Source: Acidovorax benzenivorans (GTDB taxonomy: Bacteria > Pseudomonadota > Gammaproteobacteria > Burkholderiales > Burkholderiaceae_C). From it: a DNA stretch of 64,000 nt. Where the stretch lies: positions 62,001 to 126,000 of the forward strand of contig NZ_JAPCKI010000007.1 in assembly GCF_028680575.1 (NCBI RefSeq), in the 5' to 3' direction. The notes below the pieces were generated by a model, which was not told where the DNA came from, made no database searches, and saw only the letters and a program-made list of their open reading frames with translations. Below are positions 26,614 to 33,943 of this stretch, one piece after another. The position numbers and the translations under genes are program-made. Positions within the stretch are counted from its first letter, which is position 1. Every line of letters starts with the position of its first letter.

Positions 26614-26871
26614 ATGCTGAACACCCAACCGAACCTACAGGCCTGCGACGACTTTTACGAAGCGCTGATTGCAGCGCACCAGGGCCTATCCACCCCCGAG
26701 AGCCACGCCATGAACGCACGCCTGGTGCTGCTGCTGGCCAACCACATCGGTGAGCAGGCCACGCTGCAGCACGCGCTGCAACTGGCGCGCGGCAGTGCCG
26801 TGCCCACAGCCGACCGGCGCACCACCCCGGCCATCACGCCCGTGGTGCCCACCCACGCGGTGGCGGCCTAG
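26614..26871 (+). CDS. DUF2783 small protein
   Basis: An 85-residue protein: a conserved helical core (ACDDFYEALIAAHQGLS, then ESHAMNARLVLLLANHIG) followed by a variable threonine/proline-rich tail. It resembles DUF2783 proteins, small proteins encoded next to FAD monooxygenases. A subunit or stability role for the monooxygenase is inferred from that pairing. AAGGAA about eight bases upstream supports ATG 26614. It lies 26 bp after the monooxygenase and 93 bp before the Bug gene. Confidence 0.8.
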   Translation: MLNTQPNLQACDDFYEALIAAHQGLSTPESHAMNARLVLLLANHIGEQATLQHALQLARGSAVPTADRRTTPAITPVVPTHAVAA

Positions 26872-26964
26872 CCTACACACCATCCACCTTGTGCCCCAGC
26901 ACCGCGCAGACGGTGCAGGGCCCAACTCGCCTTGAACTTTGACCACCACGGAGACAACACCACC

Positions 26965-27933
26965 ATGCAGCGCAAACATTTCCTCGCCACCCTCGCGGGC
27001 CTGGCCCTTGCCACCACCCTCCCCCTGGCCCACGCCCAGGACTCCAAGCCGCTCGAATGGGTGGTGGGCTACGCCGCTGGCGGCGGCTCGGACATCGTGG
27101 CGCGCACGATTGCCGAATCGATGTCGGCCACGCTGGGCCGCCCCATCGTCATCAACAACAAGCCCGGTGCGGGCACCAACATTGCCGCCGAATACAGCGC
27201 ACGCCACAAGGACTACGGCAACCTGATGTTCTCGGCCGACTTCGCCACGCTGGCGGCCAACCCGTCACTGTTCAGCAAGCTCAGCTACAACGCCGAAAAG
27301 GACTTTCAGCCTGTGGGCCTGTTGGTGCGGTTCCCCATGTTCCTGGTGGTGTCCAACAGCGTACCGGCCAAGAACCTCAAGGAGTTCATGGCCTGGGCCA
27401 AGGGCCAGCCGGATGGTGTGAACTGGGCGTCCGCCGGGCCGGGCAGCCCGCACCACCTGGTGGGCGAACTGTTCCGCGAGCAAAGCGGGCTCAAGCTCAC
27501 CCATGTGCCCTACCGGGGTGCGGCACCGGCCATCCAGGATGTGATCGGCGGCCAAGTGCCCGCGATGTGGATCGACAGCGCCACGGTGTACCCGTTCCTC
27601 GCGGGCAACAAGGTGCGTGCCATCGGCGTCGCCAGCCCTCAGCGCGTGAGCACCATGCCCGATGTGCCCACGATTTCCGAGCAAGGGCTGCAAGGGTTTG
27701 AAGGCTTTGCGTGGCAAGGGCTGGTCGTGCCCACGGGCGCATCAGCCGATGTGGTGGCCAACTTCAGCAAGGCGCTGCAGACGGCCCTGGCAGACACGCG
27801 CACCAAGGCTCGCCTGCAGGCCCTGGGCGTGGAGCCCATGCCCGGCACGGCCGCCCAGATGGGCAGCTTTGCGCGCACCGAGCGGGAGAAGTGGGGCCGC
27901 GTCATTACCAAGGTGGGCGTAAAACTCGACTAA
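26965..27933 (+). CDS. Bug/TctC-type periplasmic substrate-binding protein
   Basis: A 322-residue protein with a signal peptide ending LAHAQ and the Bug fold: VVGYAAGGGSDIVAR near residue 35, VINNKPGAGTNIAAE near residue 67, and PYRGAAPAIQDVIGGQVPAMW in the middle. Bug proteins bind organic acids such as aromatic or dicarboxylic acids, and many are orphans of the TTT permease. GGAGA supports ATG 26965. At the end of the IclR-controlled cassette it probably captures the compound the cassette degrades. The stop is directly followed by an intergenic hairpin repeat. Confidence 0.9.
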   Translation: MQRKHFLATLAGLALATTLPLAHAQDSKPLEWVVGYAAGGGSDIVARTIAESMSATLGRPIVINNKPGAGTNIAAEYSARHKDYGNLMFSADFATLAANPSLFSKLSYNAEKDFQPVGLLVRFPMFLVVSNSVPAKNLKEFMAWAKGQPDGVNWASAGPGSPHHLVGELFREQSGLKLTHVPYRGAAPAIQDVIGGQVPAMWIDSATVYPFLAGNKVRAIGVASPQRVSTMPDVPTISEQGLQGFEGFAWQGLVVPTGASADVVANFSKALQTALADTRTKARLQALGVEPMPGTAAQMGSFARTEREKWGRVITKVGVKLD

Positions 27934-28030
27934 CCCCCTGAGCGGCTGCGCCGCATCCCCCTGCAGGGGGACGCCACCCGTGGCCTGGCAAAGCCAGCTC
28001 CACGGTGGCGCTGGCTTGCGCCGCGCCCAC
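27934..28030 (+). repeat. REP-like intergenic repeat, copy 2 (subtype A)
   Basis: It starts at the base after the Bug stop codon with CCCCCTGAGCGGCTGCGCCGC, whose core forms a GCGGC-TGC-GCCGC hairpin, followed by a CCCCC-TGCA-GGGGG hairpin and GGACGCCACC. It shares layout and sequence with 336-430. Confidence 0.7.
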
Positions 28031-28051
28031 ATTGCGCGCCGAATATGGCGC

Positions 28052-28606
28052 TCAGCGGCTGCGCGCCAGCCGCCGTTTGCGGTGCAGGGCTGGTGCCAGC
28101 CACAGCAGCTGCACCGTCGCATAGCCCAACGCTGCCAGCAGCAGCCCCAGGGTGGGCAGGCCGATCAGCAACGGCGTGCCCAGCGCCTGCATCCAGGTGC
28201 CCAGGGCCTGCACCGTGAATTCACCGCCCGGCGCCACGCTGCTCCAGGCGGGCAGCGTCTGCGCGCCGGGCATCACGAGCGCCCCCAGGTAAAAGGCCAT
28301 CACATACAGCGGCACCGTGGTGAGCGGGTTGGTATAGAACGTGGCCACGCCGCCGGCCACCACGTTGCCGCGCAGCCAGGCGCACACCAGCAGCGTGCCC
28401 GGGATCTGCAGCGGCCCGGGGATCAGTCCGCAGAACATGCCGGCCGCCACCCCACGCGCCAGGGGTTGGCGCTGAAAGCGGAACAGGGCCCGCTGCTCCA
28501 GCCAGGGCTGAAACTGCGCCAGCCAGCTGCGGTCCAGAAGCTGGCGGGCCCTGGGCTCCAGAGCGCGCAGCCAGCGGCGCAGGGAACACAACATGGAGGT
28601 GACCAC
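28052..28606 (-). CDS. DUF2062 membrane protein
   Basis: A 184-residue inner-membrane protein of the DUF2062 family. It has FQRQPLARGVAAGMFCGLIP with a conserved Gly-Pro turn (IPGPLQIPG), an FYTNPLTTVPLY motif and two or three further hydrophobic helices. The function is not established. The best start is GTG 28606, with AAGGA nine bases upstream inside the end of the terC gene; an ATG at 28594 is possible but has no ribosome site. The five-base gap to terC suggests co-transcription. Confidence 0.85.
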   Translation of the reverse strand: MVTSMLCSLRRWLRALEPRARQLLDRSWLAQFQPWLEQRALFRFQRQPLARGVAAGMFCGLIPGPLQIPGTLLVCAWLRGNVVAGGVATFYTNPLTTVPLYVMAFYLGALVMPGAQTLPAWSSVAPGGEFTVQALGTWMQALGTPLLIGLPTLGLLLAALGYATVQLLWLAPALHRKRRLARSR

Positions 28607-28611
28607 AGAAC

Positions 28612-29592
28612 TCAGTCCTTGCGCGGCAGGGCCGGAGCGCCGTGGGCGCTTTCGCCCGAGTTGCGCAGCGACAGGAAGATGGACCCGGCGATCAGCGTGG
28701 CCGTGACCAGCAGCGCATAGCCAATCGGAATCTTCACAAAGTCGATGATCAGCATCTTGCCGCCGATGAAGACCAGCACCAGTGCCAGGCCGTAGGCCAG
28801 CAGATGAAAGCGGTCTGCCAGGTCAGCCAGCAGGAAGTACAGCGCACGCAGGCCCAGGATGGCGAAGATGTTGGCCGTGAGCACGATGAACGGGTCGCTG
28901 GTGATCGCAAAGATGGCCGGGATGCTGTCCACCGCAAAGATGATGTCGGTGGTGCCGATCAGGATCAACACCACGAACAGCGGGGTGTAGTGCTTGACGC
29001 CGTTGATCATGGTCGAGAGCTTTTCACCGTCGAACCGGTCGGTGATGCGGATGCGCTGCTTCAGGACCCTGAGTACCGGGTTGGTGGCGATGTCGGGCTC
29101 CTGCCCGGCGGCAAACCACATCTTCACGCCCGTGACGACCAGGAACGCACCAAACACATACAGCAGCCAGTGGAAGGTAGCCAGCAGCCAGGCGCCCGCC
29201 AGAATGAGCAGCGTGCGCAGCACGATGGCACCGACGATGCCGATGATGAGTGCACGCTTTTGGTACTGCGGCGGCACTGCAAAGTAGCTGAACAGCATCA
29301 GAAAGACAAAGATGTTGTCCACCGACAGGCTCTTCTCCACCAAATAGCCGGTGATGAACTGCATGGACACCGCGTTGGCGACCTCGCGCCCCTGGCTGCT
29401 GTCCAGGTACCACCACAGCAGCCCCACAAACACAAACGCCAGCGAGAACCACAACAGGCTCCAGCGCACGGCTTCCTTCATCGTGACCTTGTGCGCGCCC
29501 TGGCGCTCCATCACCAAGAGGTCGATGCCGATGGCCACGACCACGAAGACGGCAAAAGCCGCCCACATCCACCAGGTACCTATCGTTTCCAT
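28612..29592 (-). CDS. TerC-family integral membrane protein
   Basis: A 326-residue protein with about nine hydrophobic helices. TerC signatures include the acidic motif VEKSLSVDNIFVF and FAVDSIPAIFAITSDPFIV, whose aspartates could bind metal ions. Relatives such as Alx help export manganese, while others add metal ions to secreted enzymes. ATG 29592 is preferred because GGAG lies about ten bases upstream; the frame can be extended to 29652 without conserved residues. It is divergent from an NhaR-like regulator and followed by the DUF2062 gene. Confidence 0.9.
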   Translation of the reverse strand: METIGTWWMWAAFAVFVVVAIGIDLLVMERQGAHKVTMKEAVRWSLLWFSLAFVFVGLLWWYLDSSQGREVANAVSMQFITGYLVEKSLSVDNIFVFLMLFSYFAVPPQYQKRALIIGIVGAIVLRTLLILAGAWLLATFHWLLYVFGAFLVVTGVKMWFAAGQEPDIATNPVLRVLKQRIRITDRFDGEKLSTMINGVKHYTPLFVVLILIGTTDIIFAVDSIPAIFAITSDPFIVLTANIFAILGLRALYFLLADLADRFHLLAYGLALVLVFIGGKMLIIDFVKIPIGYALLVTATLIAGSIFLSLRNSGESAHGAPALPRKD

Positions 29593-29621
29593 GCTTTTTT
29601 CTCCGAAAGGGGATTCGCCTC

Positions 29622-29639
29622 GCCGGGCGTCCACCCGGC
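29622..29639 (-). promoter_or_regulatory. Hairpin in the terC leader
   Basis: GCCGGG and CCCGGC form a 6-bp stem with a 6-base loop about 30 bases upstream of the terC ATG. Because TerC genes often carry manganese (yybP-ykoY) riboswitches I looked for that motif, but the conserved GGGGAGUA core is not evident. It is only a simple hairpin as far as I can see. Confidence 0.35.
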
Positions 29640-29699
29640 AATAGACCCGCACTGTAGGGGCAGCATGGCTTCTTAAAAACCTGTGATATTGGTAGCATA

Positions 29700-29718
29700 G
29701 GTTCGGTTTTTACGAACC
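29700..29718. promoter_or_regulatory. LysR-type box (T-N11-A) between terC and nhaR-like gene
   Basis: GGTTCG (29700-29705) and CGAACC (29713-29718) are perfect inverted arms around GTTTTTA. The inner TCG-N7-CGA gives a T-N11-A motif as bound by LysR-family regulators. It lies midway in the divergent gap, so it could serve both genes. Confidence 0.65.
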
Positions 29719-29722
29719 AAAT

Positions 29723-29737
29723 CCCCCCCCCCCCCCC
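29723..29737. repeat. Homopolymer of 15 C before the nhaR-like gene
   Basis: Fifteen consecutive C residues lie 12 bases upstream of ATG 29749 and just after the LysR box. Such runs are prone to slippage, and the length may vary between cells or be a sequencing error. Confidence 0.9.
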
Positions 29738-29748
29738 GAAAGGCGCCC

Positions 29749-30651
29749 ATGAGCCAGAGCTTCAACTACCGCCACCTTTTCTACTTCTGGGTGGTGGCCA
29801 AGGAGGGTGGTATTGCCCGCGCCGCCGAGCGGCTGGACATGGCGGTGCAGACCATCAGCGCCCAGGTGCGCGAGCTGGAAAAGTCGCTGGGCGTGAGCCT
29901 GCTGCGCACCGAAGGCCGCAACCTGGTGCTGACCGATGCGGGCGTGGCCGCGCTGCACGAGGCGGACCACATCTTTGCGCTGGGCGAGCTGCTGCCCATG
30001 CGCGTGCGCGAGGCCGCCAGCGGCCCCACGATGCGGCTGAACCTGGGCATCTCCGACGGCATTGCCAAGCTGGCGGTGCACCGGCTGCTCACCCCGGTAC
30101 TGGACGAACCCCACCTGCGCCTGCTGTGCCACGAGGGCGAGTTCCAGCCCTTGCTGGGTGAGCTGGCCCTGCACAAGCTCGACGCGGTGCTGGCCGACCG
30201 CGCCGCGCCGCCCAACCCGGCCCTGCGCACCACCAGCCAGTTGCTGGGCACCAGCGCCATCGCCTGGTACGCCCCCCCGCTGTGGGCCGAGGCGGCGGCC
30301 CACAACTTCCCGCACAGCCTGACCGTGGTGCCCGTGCTGCTGCCCACCGACCACGCCGCCATGCGCGCGCGCATCGACCACTGGCTGGAGCGCGAACGCA
30401 TCCGCCCGCACATCGCTGGGGAGTTTGAAGACAGCGCCCTGCTGAGCACCTTTGCTGCCACCGGCATGGGCGTGATGCCTGCGCCGGTGTCGCTGGGCGA
30501 GCACCTGGCGCAGACCCATGGCCTGGTGCAGGTGGGCACCACGCCCGACGTGCAGGAGCAGTTCCACCTGATCTACAGCGCCCGCAAGGTGATGCACCCG
30601 CTGCTCACGCGGCTGCTGGAGGTAGGCCACGGCGGAACGCTACTCAATTGA
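29749..30651 (+). CDS. NhaR-like LysR-family regulator
   Basis: A 300-residue LysR-type regulator. The N-terminal winged helix (about residues 1-60; FNYRHLFYFWVVAKEGGIAR) has the tyrosine-rich start typical of NhaR, and an effector domain follows (about residues 90-295). NhaR senses Na+ and activates antiporter or biofilm genes in enterics; here the divergent gene encodes TerC. AGGCGC weakly precedes the ATG. The stop lies inside a copy of the 57-bp element. A poly-C tract just upstream could modulate its expression. Confidence 0.88.
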   Translation: MSQSFNYRHLFYFWVVAKEGGIARAAERLDMAVQTISAQVRELEKSLGVSLLRTEGRNLVLTDAGVAALHEADHIFALGELLPMRVREAASGPTMRLNLGISDGIAKLAVHRLLTPVLDEPHLRLLCHEGEFQPLLGELALHKLDAVLADRAAPPNPALRTTSQLLGTSAIAWYAPPLWAEAAAHNFPHSLTVVPVLLPTDHAAMRARIDHWLERERIRPHIAGEFEDSALLSTFAATGMGVMPAPVSLGEHLAQTHGLVQVGTTPDVQEQFHLIYSARKVMHPLLTRLLEVGHGGTLLN

Positions 30652-30693
30652 TAGCTGCTAGCGCTTTACTGATAAGCGCCAGGGGCTAAAACA
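30637..30693 (+). repeat. 57-bp dispersed element, copy e (end of nhaR-like gene)
   Basis: It reads GATAGCTGCTAGCGCTTTA...GATAAGCGCCAGGGGCTAAAA, one of the most complete copies, with AGCGCTT and AAGCGC forming an inverted repeat. It covers the last four codons and the TGA of the nhaR-like gene. Confidence 0.8.
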
Positions 30694-30702
30694 GCTATAA
30701 CT

Positions 30703-32037
30703 TCAGCGTTGAGGAATATCTTTGCTGGAATAGCCCAGGCTGACGGTGGCGTCGTCCGGGATGGCGGGCATCGACGCATTCCACGCCTCCCACGCCGCGC
30801 GCATGGCCTGCAGGCGCTGGGGCTCCACGGGCGCGCGGTTGGCACGCTCGCGTTCGTCCTGCGACAGGTTGAACAGGTAATCGTTGCCATCCACGCGCAG
30901 GTACTTCCACACACCCTGACGCATGGCACGCTGGCCTCGGTGGTTCATGCGCCAGAACAGCGGGGGCTCATCGTGCACCGAGGCATCGCGCAGCAGCGGC
31001 ATCAAAGAGCGGCCGTCGAGCGGGTAGTCCGGTGCCGCAGACACGCCAGCAGCGTCGAGCATCGTGGCCGACCAGTCCATGGTCAAACAGGTCTGCGCGC
31101 TGATGCCCCCTGGCGCGATGACGGAGGGCCAGTGCGCGATCCACGGCACGCGGATGCCGCCTTCGGTCAGGTCCATCTTGCCGCCCACCAGCGGCCAGTT
31201 GTCCGAGAAGCGCTCGCCGCCGTTGTCGCTCGTAAAAACAACCAGCGTGTCGCGCGCCAGGCCCTTGGCCTCCAGCAAGGCCATGAGGCGGCCTATGCCC
31301 TCGTCCATGTGGTGGATCATGCGGCGGTAGGTCTCGATGTTGCCGCCGTGCAGGTGGAACAGGTTGCCCTTGACCTCCTGCGCCAGCGCCTCGTCGTCGC
31401 GCGTTTCCCACGGCCAGTGGGGGGCTGTGTAGTGCAGGCTCAAGAAGAAGGGGTTGCCCACCTGTGCGCCCGGTGCCATGCGCTCCACGTAGTCGAGCGC
31501 GTGGTCGGTGATGAGGTCGGTAAGGTAACCGTCCTGCTGTTTCTCCTCTTCGCCCAGGTACAGGTCGTGTGATCCGTTGGAGCTGCAGTGCGTGAAGTAG
31601 TCCACCCCGCCCGACATGGGGCCGAAGAACTCGTCATACCCCGAGCGCAACGGCCCAAACGCGGGCGGATAGCCCAGGTGCCACTTGCCCACCAGCGCCG
31701 TGCGGTAGCCCGATGCGCGCAGCAGCGACGGCAGCGTGGGGTGCTCGGGCGGCAGGCCCAGCGTGGTGCTGCCGCGGCTCTTGCTGTTGATGGGTTCTTC
31801 GGCGGCGCCGCGCAGGCGGTATTGGTAGCGCGCCGTCATCAGCGCAAAGCGCGTGGGCGAGCACACCGGCGAGTTGGAATAACCCTGCGTGAGCTTGAGG
31901 CCGTTCGCCGCCATCTGATCCAGCACCGGCGACACCGGACCAAAAGCCGCGTCGCGCCCGCCGTAGCAGCCCAGGTCGGCATAGCCGAGGTCGTCGGCGA
32001 CGATGAAGATGATGTTGGGGCGGGGGTGCGTGTTCAT
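30703..32037 (-). CDS. Sulfatase (arylsulfatase family)
   Basis: A 444-residue alkaline-phosphatase-fold sulfatase. The N-terminus NIIFIVADDLGYADLGCYGG binds metal, and the catalytic cysteine is C59 in SPVCSPTR, to be converted to formylglycine. VGKWHLG and the DNGGE segment are also present. No signal peptide is evident, so it is probably cytosolic. It would release sulfate from an organic sulfate ester. It is followed upstream, on the same strand, by a Bug binding protein, and the pair probably serves uptake and desulfation of one compound under the divergent MarR regulator. Confidence 0.9.
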   Translation of the reverse strand: MNTHPRPNIIFIVADDLGYADLGCYGGRDAAFGPVSPVLDQMAANGLKLTQGYSNSPVCSPTRFALMTARYQYRLRGAAEEPINSKSRGSTTLGLPPEHPTLPSLLRASGYRTALVGKWHLGYPPAFGPLRSGYDEFFGPMSGGVDYFTHCSSNGSHDLYLGEEEKQQDGYLTDLITDHALDYVERMAPGAQVGNPFFLSLHYTAPHWPWETRDDEALAQEVKGNLFHLHGGNIETYRRMIHHMDEGIGRLMALLEAKGLARDTLVVFTSDNGGERFSDNWPLVGGKMDLTEGGIRVPWIAHWPSVIAPGGISAQTCLTMDWSATMLDAAGVSAAPDYPLDGRSLMPLLRDASVHDEPPLFWRMNHRGQRAMRQGVWKYLRVDGNDYLFNLSQDERERANRAPVEPQRLQAMRAAWEAWNASMPAIPDDATVSLGYSSKDIPQR

Positions 32038-32107
32038 CTCTGGAATTCAATGTTATTGACCGTTGGCTGCGACCTGCGCAACTGGCACGGCCCATGCGGG
32101 GGGCTGC

Positions 32108-32176
32108 TAGCAAGGGCCGCCCCGCAGCAAGGCCGCCGTCCCCCTCGGGGGAAGCGGCGAAGCCGCTCAGGGGGGC
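32108..32176 (-). repeat. REP-like intergenic repeat, copy 3 (subtype B)
   Basis: Read on the minus strand it starts CCCCCTGAGCGGCTTCGCCGC (core hairpin AGCGGC-TTC-GCCGCT), then CCCCCGAGGGGGAC and TGCTGCGGGGCGGCCC. It begins a few bases after the stop of the Bug gene at 32183 and shares its 3' half with 51653-51790 and 58930-59040. Confidence 0.7.
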
Positions 32177-32182
32177 TTCCTG

Positions 32183-33136
32183 TCAAGGTTTGAAGCCAGA
32201 GCGTTGTACGACCGGCGCCCACTGCGCCCGGTAAGCCTTGAGCATCGCCTCGGTCTGCGCCATGGTCGCCACCACGGGCTCCATCTTGGCGGACTCGAAC
32301 TTGCGCTGCGTGTCCGGGTCTTTCATCACCTCATGGATCAGCCCGGCCAGGCGCTCGGCCTGGGCCTTGGGCATGCTCATGGGGGCAAAGAAGGTGTTCC
32401 AGCCTGTGGCGGCCACATCCAGGCCACCCTCCTTGAAGGTGGAGATCTTGCCGTCCAGCGGGCTGCGCTTGGCGCCCGACACAGCCAGGATGCGGATCTT
32501 GCCCGCCTCATGCTGAGGCAGCAGGGTGTCGAAGGTATCGAACGCCACCGGCACCTGGCCGCCCAGCAAGTCGTTCAGCAACGGTGCCGAGCCCCGGTAG
32601 CCCACCACCTCGGCGCGCACCTTGGCGGCGTCGCCCACCATCAGGCCAAAAAAGTGGGGCAGGCTGCCCGTGGCGGGCACGCCAAAGTTGGCCTTGTCGG
32701 GGTTGGCGCGCAGCCAGGCCATGAGGTGCGACAGCTCCTTCACCGGCACGGCGCTGGCCACGGCCACGCCAAACTCGTAGCTGTTGACATGGCTCACCGG
32801 GCGGAAGTCACGCTCGGGGTCATAGCCCGCGTCCGGGAACACCAGAGGCGCCACCAGCATCACGGCGGGGTTAGCCAGCAGCAGGGTGGGCTGGTTGGCG
32901 GGCGCGGCCTTCACAGCCTGGGCCGACAGGCGGCCACCGGCGCCGGTCTTGTTCTCCACGATCACCGGCGTGCCGAGTTTGGTGCCCAGCTTGTCGGCCA
33001 CGATGCGGGCCACACGGTCGGTGGCGCCGCCGGGGGCATAGCCCACCACGATGCGCAGCGGGGTGTCCTGGGCTTGTGCGAGCGAGGCACCAAGTGCCAG
33101 CAGGGAGGCCAGTACGGAGGCAAGGGGTTTCCACAT
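32183..33136 (-). CDS. Bug/TctC-type periplasmic substrate-binding protein
   Basis: A 317-residue protein with a signal peptide (SVLASLLALGASLAQAQ) and Bug hallmarks: IVVGYAPGGATDRVARIVAD, VIVENKTGAGGRLS, and GYRGSAPLLNDLLGGQVPVAF. ATG 33136 has a GGAG site about eleven bases upstream; the longer frame to 33223 would absorb the MarR-type operator. It is divergent from the marR gene and upstream of the sulfatase with a 145-bp gap that includes a REP-like repeat. Its ligand is probably an organic sulfate or acid, an inference from the neighbour. Confidence 0.9.
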   Translation of the reverse strand: MWKPLASVLASLLALGASLAQAQDTPLRIVVGYAPGGATDRVARIVADKLGTKLGTPVIVENKTGAGGRLSAQAVKAAPANQPTLLLANPAVMLVAPLVFPDAGYDPERDFRPVSHVNSYEFGVAVASAVPVKELSHLMAWLRANPDKANFGVPATGSLPHFFGLMVGDAAKVRAEVVGYRGSAPLLNDLLGGQVPVAFDTFDTLLPQHEAGKIRILAVSGAKRSPLDGKISTFKEGGLDVAATGWNTFFAPMSMPKAQAERLAGLIHEVMKDPDTQRKFESAKMEPVVATMAQTEAMLKAYRAQWAPVVQRSGFKP

Positions 33137-33221
33137 GGTGAGGGGCTCCAGGGCAAGAACGAACGAAAAACCAACGTCGGCGAACGCCGGTGGATAGACC
33201 CACTGTATTGGCCACACAATC

Positions 33222-33238
33222 AATTGATCTAATCAATT
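33222..33238. promoter_or_regulatory. MarR-type operator candidate
   Basis: AATTGAT (33222-33228) and ATCAATT (33232-33238) are perfect inverted arms with a 3-base spacer, and TCAATTGA overlaps the left arm. It lies 20 bases before the marR ATG and 86 bases before the divergent Bug gene, the size and place expected for a MarR dimer. Confidence 0.65.
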
Positions 33239-33257
33239 CTTGCCCGGAAATACCCTG

Positions 33258-33809
33258 ATGCCAGAGCCCGCCCCGGCGCCCAGCCCGCCCGCCCTGCCCG
33301 GCCAACGCCTGACGGAGCCACAGGCCGCCAATGACCTGCTGATGTACCGCCTGAACCGCCTGCTGGCCGTGGCGGGCAGTCTGGTGGTGCGGTTGTGCGA
33401 AGGCGGCTACGGCATCACCCGGCGCGAATGGGGCCTGCTCATGATGCTGGCGCAGTACCCGGGCATGCCCCCGGCGGAGCTGGCCCAGCGCCTGGGGCTG
33501 GACCGCGCCCGCACCTCGCGCGCCATCACCTCGCTACTGTCCAAGAAACTCGTCACGCGCGACGCCATGCCCGGCGACCGGCGCCAGGCCAAGCTGTCGC
33601 TGACGCCTGCGGGCCAGGCAGTACACGACGACCTGTTCCCGCAGGTCAAGGCTCTCAACCAGAACCTGCTGGCGGGGCTGGACGCCGAGGCCGTGCACAT
33701 GCTGGACCAGGCCCTCACCGACATGCAGCAGCGCGCCGAGGGGCTGGTCGCCACCCGCACCGATGTGCCGCGCACCTACCGACTGCGGGGCGGTCGGCAT
33801 GTGGATTGA
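33258..33809 (+). CDS. MarR-family regulator
   Basis: A 183-residue MarR-type winged-helix protein. RREWGLLMMLAQYPGMPPAELAQRLGLDRARTSRAITSLL (cited as its core PPAELAQRLGLDRARTS) is the recognition helix region, and DAMPGDRRQAKLSLT is the wing. ATG 33258 is preferred with GGAA ten bases upstream; a TTG at 33240 only adds six non-conserved residues. It is divergent from the Bug-sulfatase pair and 134 bp upstream of an MFS exporter gene. It probably represses both until an aromatic or sulfated ligand appears, which is inference. Confidence 0.88.
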   Translation: MPEPAPAPSPPALPGQRLTEPQAANDLLMYRLNRLLAVAGSLVVRLCEGGYGITRREWGLLMMLAQYPGMPPAELAQRLGLDRARTSRAITSLLSKKLVTRDAMPGDRRQAKLSLTPAGQAVHDDLFPQVKALNQNLLAGLDAEAVHMLDQALTDMQQRAEGLVATRTDVPRTYRLRGGRHVD

Positions 33810-33943
33810 GGGGGTTTGCAGCACGGGGCGCCCCCAAACAGAGATCCAGCGATATCCTCAAACCCGCCCTGAGCCACCCGCCCACGGCGCACCCGCGCAT
33901 CCCCGTCCTACAACGACCCACGCACACCCAACGCCCACATTCC

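Noticed and set aside
29593-29700. Manganese (yybP-ykoY) riboswitch upstream of terC
   Set aside because: The expected GGGGAGUA core and paired elements were not found; only a simple 6-bp hairpin is present.
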